A DNA stretch of 40,602 bases, taken from positions 1 to 40,602 of the forward strand of contig CALKDS010000079.1 in the NCBI GenBank assembly GCA_938084135.1. Direction: 5' to 3'. Origin of the DNA: an uncultured Flavobacteriales bacterium (GTDB lineage: Bacteria > Bacteroidota > Bacteroidia > Flavobacteriales > Schleiferiaceae). Below, piece by piece: positions 16,807 through 24,796 of this stretch. The position numbers were made by a program, and so were the translations under genes. Numbering within the stretch: position 1 is the first letter of the stretch; every line of letters starts with the position of its first letter. The notes beneath the pieces were generated by a model. That model searched no databases and was not told where the DNA came from. It saw nothing but the letters and a program-made list of their open reading frames with translations.

Positions 16807-18270
16807 AACAATCCTTGCGCTTAATAGACAAAGGGGTATTCCGCCTCCTGGATGAGCTGATCCACCGCAGAAATACAAATTTTTCAACGCTTTTTGATTT
16901 GGGTGCCTGAAAAAGGCTGAAAATACTGAATTGCTACTAGATCCATACAAAGATCCTTTTTCACTGCTAGTCCTAGATTGTATTCTTCTCGGGTCAAGAT
17001 AATCCTCGCACTCAATCAAAGAGCTAATGTCTCTTCTTGTTATTTTATGAATTTTATCTATTATTAACTGCCTGGCCTTTTTACGAATAAGATCCCAATC
17101 TTGGCCATTATTGCTTGGGACATTAATCATCACAAACCAATTCTCACAATTCTTTGGAGCATCTTGAGGGAGGTCTTTTGATGTTATGTTTATATATACA
17201 GTAGGATCATCATTTAGTGTTTTAGAATTGAAAAGGGAATCAAATTCTGTTTTATAATCCTTACTAAACAAAATATTATGTAAATTAAATTCCGGGAATT
17301 TCTCATTTATTCCCCAATAAAATATTAATGCGGAAGAGCTTGGTTCTTGGGATAATATTCTGGAAGGCTCAGGTAAATAAGAAAGTAGCTTGCGGTAAGT
17401 TGGCGTAACATCCATATTGCTAACCACTATATCTGAGCTAAATATGACATCCTTTTTATTTTTTTCTACCGATAACCCATTTACCTTCTTATCATTAGAA
17501 ATTATTTTAGTGACCTTTTCGTTGAAATGAAAATTAACTCCCTGTCTTTTGGCTAAAGCAACTAGACTATTTGTTATATCTACCATTCCTTTCTTTGGAA
17601 GAAATGTTCCAATTCCAAATTCTAAATGAGGAATCATGCATAAAATGCCTGGTGCCTTAAAAGGGCTTGATCCATTGAATGTCGCATACCTATCAAAGAA
17701 CTGGACCATATGATTTGTTCGAAAACGTTTGACATGAACACCATGCATTGTAGAAAATAATCGCAAAGATGGCAAGGCTAAAATTGTTTTTAGGATAGAA
17801 AATCTCAAGTAGGTCTTTAACCGATGTAAAGACCTTTCTAAAAAGAATTCTGAAGTTGAATCATATTGCTTTTTCGCCAGGGATAGATGCGACCTTATTG
17901 CTTGAGAGGATTCTCCCAAATTTATTTCTGCTTCGTTTACAAATTTATCTATTGACGAATGTGCGGTAAGACGTTTTCCGTCCTCCCAGAAATATCTACA
18001 AGACTCTTCTTTCTTTATATAGCTGAAATGATCTCTTGGATTTTCTCCACAAAGCTCAAACAAAGCGTCTACATTCTCAGGCAAAGTAAATAAGCTCGGG
18101 CCTGCGTCAAATCTATATTTTCCCAATTTTATTTCACTAAGCTTACCTCCAGGATAGCTATTCCCTTCATGTACATGTACCTCATATCCTTTTTTCGCTA
18201 TCCTTATTGAGGTAGCAATTGCAGCTATTCCAGAACCAATAATTCTAGCTACTTTTTTATCTTCTCCCAT
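16789..18270 (-). CDS. crtD: Carotenoid desaturase of the CrtI/CrtD family
   Basis: The 493-residue flavoprotein has an N-terminal dinucleotide-binding motif IGSGIAA at 11-17 (the third glycine of GxGxxG is Ala), an acidic HEGNSYPGGKL segment at 34-44, and a C-terminal FAD-contacting CGGSAHPGGGIPL. The block FDAGPSLFTLP at 54-64 resembles bacteroidete 1-hydroxycarotenoid 3,4-desaturases (CrtD) more than phytoene desaturases (CrtI), but this is from memory of the family and not certain. It would act on a membrane-dissolved carotenoid. No phytoene synthase or other crt gene lies nearby. It overlaps murQ by 22 bases upstream and murI by 18 bases at the convergent end. Confidence 0.75.
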   Translation of the reverse strand: MGEDKKVARIIGSGIAAIATSIRIAKKGYEVHVHEGNSYPGGKLSEIKLGKYRFDAGPSLFTLPENVDALFELCGENPRDHFSYIKKEESCRYFWEDGKRLTAHSSIDKFVNEAEINLGESSQAIRSHLSLAKKQYDSTSEFFLERSLHRLKTYLRFSILKTILALPSLRLFSTMHGVHVKRFRTNHMVQFFDRYATFNGSSPFKAPGILCMIPHLEFGIGTFLPKKGMVDITNSLVALAKRQGVNFHFNEKVTKIISNDKKVNGLSVEKNKKDVIFSSDIVVSNMDVTPTYRKLLSYLPEPSRILSQEPSSSALIFYWGINEKFPEFNLHNILFSKDYKTEFDSLFNSKTLNDDPTVYINITSKDLPQDAPKNCENWFVMINVPSNNGQDWDLIRKKARQLIIDKIHKITRRDISSLIECEDYLDPRRIQSRTSSEKGSLYGSSSNSVFSAFFRHPNQKALKNLYFCGGSAHPGGGIPLCLLSARIVSDAIR

Positions 18271-19058
18271 GCCTCTTTTGCTTTTCTCACACTACCATAC
18301 TTTTTCAATAATTCAAAAGACTCTTTTAAATTAAGGCCAGTTAAATTCTTAACCATTTCTGTGCCACGATCCATCAACTTATCATTGCTTAATTCCATGT
18401 CAATCATCAAATTACCCTTAACATGACCTAACTTTATCATTAAAGCTGTTGAAATCATATTTAATATGATTTTTTGAGCAGTGCCTGACTTCATCCTAGT
18501 GCTCCCAGTAATGAACTCCGGCCCAACTATTGCTTCTATAGGAAAAGAGGCTGAATTAGCAACTGATGAATTTGGATTGCAAACTATCGCGCCTGTTATG
18601 CAACCATGTTGCCTCGCTGATTTTAATCCTCCTTCAACATAAGGGGTCGCACCACTAGCTGCAATACCAATTATTGAATCTAAATCGTTTACATCATAGA
18701 GCTTTAAATCCTTCCACGCCTGATTTTGATCATCCTCAGCAAACTCTACAGCTCGCCGAATCGCCCTATCACCTCCTGCAATAATGCCATTTACTAATCC
18801 ATGATCAACACCAAAAGTAGGCGGACATTCAGAAGCATCTAAGATGCCTAACCTACCTGATGTTCCTGCTCCAATGTAGAATAGCCTTCCACCTTTTAGC
18901 ATTCTTTCGAAAATAGCGTCAATTAGTAATTCTATCTTAGGTATGACCATCTCAACTGCAGTAGCAATTTTTTGATCTTCAGAATTTATACCTTTCAATA
19001 AAGAAAAAGTATTCATTTTTTCTAAACCATCAAATAAAGATTCTGATTCAGTAATCAT
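18249..19058 (-). CDS. murQ: N-acetylmuramic acid 6-phosphate etherase
   Basis: MurQ cleaves the lactyl ether of MurNAc-6-phosphate to give GlcNAc-6-phosphate and D-lactate in cell-wall recycling. The 269-residue SIS-domain protein has the sugar-phosphate motif GAGTSGRLG at 63-71, DASECPPTFG from 74 with the likely catalytic Glu77, and the STRMKSGTAQKIILN segment. It is shorter than the E. coli protein of about 298 residues, lacking much of the C-terminal helical domain. Start and stop overlap both operon neighbours (ATGA with the methyltransferase, 22 bases with the desaturase). No murP transporter or anmK is visible. Confidence 0.94.
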   Translation of the reverse strand: MITESESLFDGLEKMNTFSLLKGINSEDQKIATAVEMVIPKIELLIDAIFERMLKGGRLFYIGAGTSGRLGILDASECPPTFGVDHGLVNGIIAGGDRAIRRAVEFAEDDQNQAWKDLKLYDVNDLDSIIGIAASGATPYVEGGLKSARQHGCITGAIVCNPNSSVANSASFPIEAIVGPEFITGSTRMKSGTAQKIILNMISTALMIKLGHVKGNLMIDMELSNDKLMDRGTEMVKNLTGLNLKESFELLKKYGSVRKAKEAWEKIKK

Positions 19059-20215
19059 AATTTTTTTCTTAATAAAGCAACATAATATCCGTCAGAATCA
19101 ATATTTAACGGAGAAAGTCTTTCCTGATGTTCTAGTTCATATGACTCACTATGTGATTCTAGAAATTTTATTATCTGCATCTCATTTTCAGATTCTAGAA
19201 TACTACATGTGGCATAAACTAACAATCCTCCAACCTTTAATAATTTTGAATAATTATTGAGAATTTCTTGCTGTAATTCCAATGTGCCTTCTAAATGTTC
19301 AGGCGTTAATTTCCATTTTACATCTACATCTCTGCGAATAACGCCCGTACCAGAACATGGCACATCCAGAAGCATTTTATCAGCCCAACCAGAGTATTCC
19401 TTTAACTCTTCAGCCTCCAATAATAGATGGGTTCGAATACAAGTAGCCCCTGCTCGTTCGGCACGAATCTCTAATTCCTTAATTTTCGATAACTCTATGT
19501 CGATACATAAAACCTCTCCAATATTTTTCATTTTTGAAGCCAACGACAAAGCCTTTCCTCCAGCTCCTGAGCAACAATCCATTATTTTATCACCAGGCAT
19601 GGGAGTCAAAAAATTTGAAATTAGTTGAGATCCCCCATCTTGGATTTCAAATAAACCAGATTTAAAACTTTGTAGGTCTTTTAGCTTTCTTCGATTAATT
19701 AGGGTAATTGCGTCTGAAGTTATTTTTGAGGATTTAGCCTCAATATCTTCTTGTGCTAAACGCAGCAATAATTGCTCTCGACTAATTTTCAATGTATTTG
19801 TTCTTAGAACCACATTAGCTTGTATGTTCAGAGCCCTTGCCAAAATTGGCCAATTTTCGCCCAGTTCCATTGCAGCTTTTTCATCTAGCCAGATTGGATA
19901 ACTCTCAATAACAGCTATTGGTAAATCATTTGGGGTTGATATTGTCTTTTCTATTGCCCATTTCCAATAGACTTCGAATAACTCAAATAATTTGTCTTTT
20001 TTGAGACTGGGGTCTTCTCCCTTTAAAAACCAAATTAACCGCCACCATCTGATAATTTCATAAGTGTGTTGCGCCACAAATGATCGATCACGAGATCCCC
20101 ACTTTTTATTTGATCTAAGAGATTTTTCTATAACCTTATCTGCATAAAGATTACCACTAAACGAGATCTCTAAAATCTCTACAATACCATTTAAAAGGTT
20201 AGAATGTAGTTTCAT
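19055..20215 (-). CDS. RsmB-family rRNA (cytosine-5) methyltransferase
   Basis: The enzyme uses S-adenosylmethionine to methylate C5 of a cytosine in RNA, probably 16S rRNA. The 386-residue product has an N-terminal NusB-like/PUA-like RNA-recognition part, the SAM-binding motif DCCSGAGGKAL (about 213-223), the motif IV cysteine in DVPCSGTG (Cys287) and the catalytic motif VI cysteine in YATCS (Cys337). The ATG at 20213-20215 forms an ATGA overlap with the ABC exporter stop. A TTG three codons upstream is in frame but less likely. RsmB-like identity is favoured by length; RsmF-type or tRNA specificity cannot be excluded. Confidence 0.9.
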   Translation of the reverse strand: MKLHSNLLNGIVEILEISFSGNLYADKVIEKSLRSNKKWGSRDRSFVAQHTYEIIRWWRLIWFLKGEDPSLKKDKLFELFEVYWKWAIEKTISTPNDLPIAVIESYPIWLDEKAAMELGENWPILARALNIQANVVLRTNTLKISREQLLLRLAQEDIEAKSSKITSDAITLINRRKLKDLQSFKSGLFEIQDGGSQLISNFLTPMPGDKIMDCCSGAGGKALSLASKMKNIGEVLCIDIELSKIKELEIRAERAGATCIRTHLLLEAEELKEYSGWADKMLLDVPCSGTGVIRRDVDVKWKLTPEHLEGTLELQQEILNNYSKLLKVGGLLVYATCSILESENEMQIIKFLESHSESYELEHQERLSPLNIDSDGYYVALLRKKL

Positions 20216-21984
20216 TCTTTCCAAGTTTCAGGATTTTGCAAACTATATAATTCTGAGTAAATACCTGATTCATTTACAAGATCTATATGAGTTCCCTGCT
20301 GAACAAGCTTACCTTCATCAAATACTAAAATCCGATCAGCCAAATGCACAGCACTCAATCTCTGAGTAACAATAATGGTAGTCACCGATTCTAGTTGAGT
20401 TTTCAAAGCTGAGAGAATTTTTGATTCCGTATCTGTATCCACTGAGCTCAATGCGTCATCAAACAAAACAATTTTAGGTTTTTTAATCAAAGCACGGGCA
20501 ATACTTAAACGTTGCTTCTGGCCACCAGAAAGAGTGATTCCTCTTTCTCCCACAACTGTATCAAACCCATCTGAGAATCCTTGAATGTCATCAGTTAAAT
20601 TTGCTACATCAGCATAAAAAATTACATCTTTTAATGAGGCACCTGAAGTTCCAAAAGATATATTTTCAGAAACACTATCACTAAATAAAAATGGATCTTG
20701 AGGTACTGTACCTATGGATTTGCGAAGCTTCTCTAATTGCCAATTTTTAACATTTTCACCATCAATAAAAACACCTCCTTCTATAGGATCCATTAAACGG
20801 CTAATAAGGGAAACTAAAGTGCTTTTACCGGCACCTGTCTTTCCAACAATAACAACAGTTTCTCCTGGTAAAATTTTTGTCGATAAATTAATTATTGCTC
20901 TTTTTTTACTTTCAGGATATGTGTAAGAAACATCTTTAAACTCAATTAAACCCATAACTGATTTTGGAATCAAAATATTTTCTTTATCAATTATTTCAGG
21001 ATTGATTTTTAAAAAATCATTTATTCTCTCCATAGACGCTTCTGCCCTTTGAACCATACTCATAACCCAGCCTATACTTGCAATTGGCCATGTTAAAAGA
21101 TTTACATAAAAGATAAATTCTGCAATAACCCCTGGACTCAATCTTCCTTCGATTACTCCTTCACCACCAATCCAAACTGCAATAAGAGTGCTGGATCCAA
21201 CTAGTAAAAGAAGTAAGGGCATGAACAATGCATTTACCCGATAAAGTTTTTCATTTTTCTCGAAAGAAGTATATGAGCTTTTCGCATAGCGATGAGTTTG
21301 TTCTTCTTCTAGCCCAAATGCCTTTAAAACCCTTAATCCAGAGAAAGTCTCTTGCGCCAGGGTACTAATAGCAGATTGCTGTTTTTGAACAGCATGACTG
21401 CGCTTATTAATTAAACCTGAAACCTTATAAATACAATACACCAATATTGGCATTGGGGCTAATGTCAATATAGAAAGTTTATAGTCTACTGAAAACATAA
21501 AAATCAATGTCAATATTGTGGCAAACGCAGTATTAATGGCATACATCAAAGAAGGGCCGACATACATTCTAACTTTACTGACATCTTCTGAGATTCGATT
21601 CATTAAATCCCCAGTACTATTTCTTCGATAGAATGCATTATCTAGTTTTTGATAATGATTATATATATCATTTTTCAAATCATATTCTATATGACGTGAC
21701 ATTACGATTAATGTCTGTCGCATTAAAAATGTAAAAAGACCCTTTAGCATACTCATTCCAAGAATAAGAAGACTATATAAAATCAGGGCATTTCTTAAAG
21801 TCGTACTTGAGATATCTGACTTATCATTGTTGGAAATAGAATTTGCAACTTGATCAAAAGCTTCACGGATATAAACGGCAGGGTAAACGGCAAAACTCGC
21901 AGATAAAACAACAAAAGAAATACCGCTTAGTAAAAGCCATTTATATTTCCAAAAATAAGGATTAAGAGTCCATAAGGCTTTCAT
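20212..21984 (-). CDS. ABC exporter, fused membrane and ATPase domains, with non-canonical catalytic residues
   Basis: The 590-residue half-transporter has six membrane segments (about residues 15-310) and a nucleotide-binding domain. Walker A is GKTGAGKST at 381-389, the signature is LSGGQ at 485-489, and Walker B ends VLFDD. The usual catalytic glutamate is replaced by Asp510 and the switch histidine by Gln541 (VTQRLS). These two changes are known from the degenerate subunit of heterodimeric exporters, yet no partner gene lies nearby. It resembles the MsbA/multidrug group; the substrate is unknown. It is the first gene of a four-gene operon. A TACCTTTA element lies four bases before the ATG. 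Confidence 0.92.
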   Translation of the reverse strand: MKALWTLNPYFWKYKWLLLSGISFVVLSASFAVYPAVYIREAFDQVANSISNNDKSDISSTTLRNALILYSLLILGMSMLKGLFTFLMRQTLIVMSRHIEYDLKNDIYNHYQKLDNAFYRRNSTGDLMNRISEDVSKVRMYVGPSLMYAINTAFATILTLIFMFSVDYKLSILTLAPMPILVYCIYKVSGLINKRSHAVQKQQSAISTLAQETFSGLRVLKAFGLEEEQTHRYAKSSYTSFEKNEKLYRVNALFMPLLLLLVGSSTLIAVWIGGEGVIEGRLSPGVIAEFIFYVNLLTWPIASIGWVMSMVQRAEASMERINDFLKINPEIIDKENILIPKSVMGLIEFKDVSYTYPESKKRAIINLSTKILPGETVVIVGKTGAGKSTLVSLISRLMDPIEGGVFIDGENVKNWQLEKLRKSIGTVPQDPFLFSDSVSENISFGTSGASLKDVIFYADVANLTDDIQGFSDGFDTVVGERGITLSGGQKQRLSIARALIKKPKIVLFDDALSSVDTDTESKILSALKTQLESVTTIIVTQRLSAVHLADRILVFDEGKLVQQGTHIDLVNESGIYSELYSLQNPETWKE

Positions 21985-21988
21985 ATCC

Positions 21989-21996
21989 TAAAGGTA
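21989..21996 (-). promoter_or_regulatory. ABC exporter operon -7 element (TACCTTTA)
   Basis: The minus strand reads TACCTTTA (one mismatch to TAnnTTTG), with a TTG 15 bases upstream, a shorter spacer than usual. The ATG at 21984 begins four bases past the element, which again predicts little or no leader. Confidence 0.45.
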
Positions 21997-22025
21997 GTGT
22001 ATGCTCTACTTCAAGTCAGATAAAC

Positions 22026-22066
22026 CCACAGAATTAATAAAAATTCATTTATTAAATTGTCTGTGG
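22026..22066 (-). terminator. Long stem-loop after the carboxyltransferase gene
   Basis: CCACAGA at 22026-22032 pairs with TCTGTGG at 22060-22066, and the inner AT-rich arms extend the stem to about 17 bp with one bulge. On the minus strand it is followed by GTTTAT, a weak U tail. Its place, 24 bases past the carboxyltransferase stop, fits a terminator for the lepB operon and insulation of the next operon's promoter. Confidence 0.6.
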
Positions 22067-22090
22067 TATGATATCTATTATTTAAAATAA

Positions 22091-23701
22091 TCACGTCTGA
22101 AGAATTCCGGGATTATATGGTCTTTCTATAGGAGAATTATTAGAGGCCTCAATACCCAAAGAAATAATAGATCTAGTTTCCGCAGGGTCAATGACTGAAT
22201 CTACCCATAAACGTGATGCAGCATAATATGGTGACATCTGATATTCATATTTATCATGAATAGCCTTTAAAAGTTTTTCTTCCTTATCTACGGATATTCC
22301 TTTAGATCTGGCTTTTTCTATCTGAAGAAGAACCTTTGCAGCCTGATCTCCTCCCATTACTGCTATTTTAGCTGTTGGCCAGGCAACAATAAATCGCGGG
22401 TCATATGCTTTGCCACACATTGCGTAGTTTCCTGCTCCAAATGAGTGACCTACAATAATTGTGAATTTTGGGACTACAGAATTTGCTACGGCATTGACAA
22501 GCTTAGCTCCATCTTTAATTATACCTCCATGCTCAGCTTTTGATCCCACCATAAACCCAGTTACATCCTGTAAAAAAACCAATGGGATATTTTTTTGATT
22601 ACAATTTGCTATGAATCGAGCTCCTTTATCGGCAGACTCAGAGTATATGACACCACCTATTTGCATTTCCCCTTTTGCATTTTTTACAATTTGTCTATTA
22701 TTAGCAACAATTCCTACGGACCAACCATCAATTCGAGCATATGCTGTAACAAGGGTTTTTCCGTAATCCTTCTTATACTCAATTAAAGACTCAGCATCGA
22801 TAATGCAATCCAACAATGAGTGCATCGAATACTGATGAGCATCAACAGGCATACGCTCATATAACTTATCAGCAGACAATGGGTCTAATGAAATCTCTCG
22901 ATTAAATCCAGCTTTCTGAGTAGCGCCTAATTTATCTACAAGATCACGCATCAATAAAATAGCCTCATCGTCATTTTTAACCTTGTAATCAACAACCCCA
23001 GAAATTTCAGTTTGAGAATTTGCACCTCCTAGAGTTTCATTATCGATATCTTCCCCAATAGCAGCTTTAACCAAATAACTACCTGCCAAAAAAATACTTC
23101 CAGTTCCTTCAACAATTATCGACTCATCACTCATGACAGGCAAGTATGCCCCTCCAGCCACACATGAGCCCATTATGGCAGATAGCTGCGGAATTCCCAA
23201 ACTACTCATCACAGCATTATTTCTAAATATTCGCCCAAAATGTTCTTTATCGGGAAAAATTTCATCTTGCATTGGAAGATATACTCCCGCAGAATCAACT
23301 AAATAAAGTATCGGTAATCGATTCTCCATTGCGATCTCTTGAGCACGGAGATTCTTCTTAGCAGTCATTGGGAACCAAGCACCTGCTTTTACTGAAGGAT
23401 CATTGGCAACAATCAAGCAGATACGACCTTTAACTCTTCCCATAATTACTATGACTCCAGCCGCAGGTGCCCCTCCATGATCTTGATACATATCCTCTGC
23501 AGCAAATGCACCTATTTCGAAAAAATCACTTTTTGGATCTAAGAGTAACCTCACCCTTTCTCGCACAGTCAATTTACCCTGAGCTTTGATCTTTTCCGTT
23601 TTTTTTACTCCACCACCCTTATAAATAATACCCAGCCTTCTGCCAGTCTCCGCGATAAGCATTTTCAACTCATCTGTATTTTTTTCTTTATTAAACGACA
23701 T
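22091..23701 (-). CDS. Acyl-CoA carboxylase carboxyltransferase subunit (methylcrotonyl-CoA carboxylase beta-like)
   Basis: This subunit transfers CO2 from carboxybiotin to an acyl-CoA. The 536-residue protein has the two-crotonase-fold layout of the AccD/PccB/MccB family, with an N-terminal half ending in a GSCVAGGAYLPVMSDE oxyanion segment and a C-terminal GHSFGAGNYAMCGKAYDPRF segment. The blocks VDSAGVYLPMQDEIFPD and HFGRIFRNNA are most like MccB, which would place it in leucine breakdown. The biotin carboxylase/carrier subunit is not in the window. It is the third gene after lepB and the hypothetical protein, 18 bases downstream of the latter. Acyl-CoA specificity is an inference. Confidence 0.88.
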   Translation of the reverse strand: MSFNKEKNTDELKMLIAETGRRLGIIYKGGGVKKTEKIKAQGKLTVRERVRLLLDPKSDFFEIGAFAAEDMYQDHGGAPAAGVIVIMGRVKGRICLIVANDPSVKAGAWFPMTAKKNLRAQEIAMENRLPILYLVDSAGVYLPMQDEIFPDKEHFGRIFRNNAVMSSLGIPQLSAIMGSCVAGGAYLPVMSDESIIVEGTGSIFLAGSYLVKAAIGEDIDNETLGGANSQTEISGVVDYKVKNDDEAILLMRDLVDKLGATQKAGFNREISLDPLSADKLYERMPVDAHQYSMHSLLDCIIDAESLIEYKKDYGKTLVTAYARIDGWSVGIVANNRQIVKNAKGEMQIGGVIYSESADKGARFIANCNQKNIPLVFLQDVTGFMVGSKAEHGGIIKDGAKLVNAVANSVVPKFTIIVGHSFGAGNYAMCGKAYDPRFIVAWPTAKIAVMGGDQAAKVLLQIEKARSKGISVDKEEKLLKAIHDKYEYQMSPYYAASRLWVDSVIDPAETRSIISLGIEASNNSPIERPYNPGILQT

Positions 23702-23719
23702 TTCAATAATTTCAGATTG

Positions 23720-24796
23720 CTAATATGAGGCAGTTTGATCTTCCTTCGGTTCATTAAGTAAAATCCATTCTGCAGATTTTATCCATATTTTACCATTAGG
23801 TGCAGGATCAGATAAGAATAGAATTAATTTAAGACCATTATTGATCTTTTGTAAAAAAAGTGCATCTGGTATGTCATCCCCAATTAAATCACCATGCCAA
23901 AAAAGCTCAGGAACACAAATATTTAAAGAATCAATAATCTCTGATCCTATGTCCTGATAAAATTCTATATCATTATTTGGACCTCCAAAATATTTTACTA
24001 CTAAAGCATAATTCTCAAGCCCCCCACAAGCACCAAGGCCTGTAACAGAACCTAATGCACTTAAAGAGAATTTCTTGACTTTATTATTTCTAGATAATAT
24101 CAAACTTTTTCCAGGGTAGAAAGAAGATATATCATAATTATAAGTTGAAATATAGCCTGTATCTAGAGCTACAGGGCAACCGAAAAGAAAATGACTCCCG
24201 TTCTCTCGATTGTGTTTTATATCAAACTCTAGTTGGCCGCTCTCTGACTTAAATTGACTCAATATAACTTTAGGCTTAACGTTAATTAAATTATAAGATT
24301 GCTGATCCTCTGAAGCCACAACAGCATACCACCTTAGAGAAAGATCAATTTCTCCAATATCTCCAAAATAATTAAATGCCTCAGTAATGATTTGATATTT
24401 ATTAGCCTCTATCATCTCTATTCTTTTCCGTTCATCTCCGGCAACACCCCCTTCTTCTAGCCATAGAATTAAAGAATCTCTAGAATAACCCTGATTTTTA
24501 TTATGGACTAACCTTACCAAGCTATCACTAGGCCAATAGTATTTTTTAGAAACTGATAATATTCTAATTAACTGATATTTAGAAAGTTGGTGCCATTTTT
24601 CTTTATCATCGGAAAGTATTGAATCCTGAAGCAGGTAATCAATTAGCAAATCAACAAAAGCACCCGAAAATTCCATTCTATCAATATTTGAGGAATCAAT
24701 AACAAGGGTGTCTTTTCTAATTTCTTCGTCATTAGTAAAAATAACTTGACCAAATAGAGGGGTATAAATTGAGAATAATATGAGAAACCTAAACAT
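23720..24796 (-). CDS. Hypothetical secreted protein
   Basis: I do not recognise this 358-residue protein. It begins with a hydrophobic signal peptide ending near residue 17 (YTPLFGQ). The mature part is acidic and hydrophilic, with no membrane segment. Near the C-terminus, GDLIGDDIPDALF at 302-314 resembles one degenerate FG-GAP/VCBS calcium-binding blade motif (GDxDGDGxxDxxx). The preceding part, including a GLGACGGLENYALVVKYFGG segment, is also beta-rich. The start is the ATG whose A is shared with the lepB stop (TGATG). It sits between lepB and the carboxyltransferase gene in one operon; that context does not explain its role. A periplasmic or outer-membrane lumen location is likely. Confidence 0.8.
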   Translation of the reverse strand: MFRFLILFSIYTPLFGQVIFTNDEEIRKDTLVIDSSNIDRMEFSGAFVDLLIDYLLQDSILSDDKEKWHQLSKYQLIRILSVSKKYYWPSDSLVRLVHNKNQGYSRDSLILWLEEGGVAGDERKRIEMIEANKYQIITEAFNYFGDIGEIDLSLRWYAVVASEDQQSYNLINVKPKVILSQFKSESGQLEFDIKHNRENGSHFLFGCPVALDTGYISTYNYDISSFYPGKSLILSRNNKVKKFSLSALGSVTGLGACGGLENYALVVKYFGGPNNDIEFYQDIGSEIIDSLNICVPELFWHGDLIGDDIPDALFLQKINNGLKLILFLSDPAPNGKIWIKSAEWILLNEPKEDQTASY

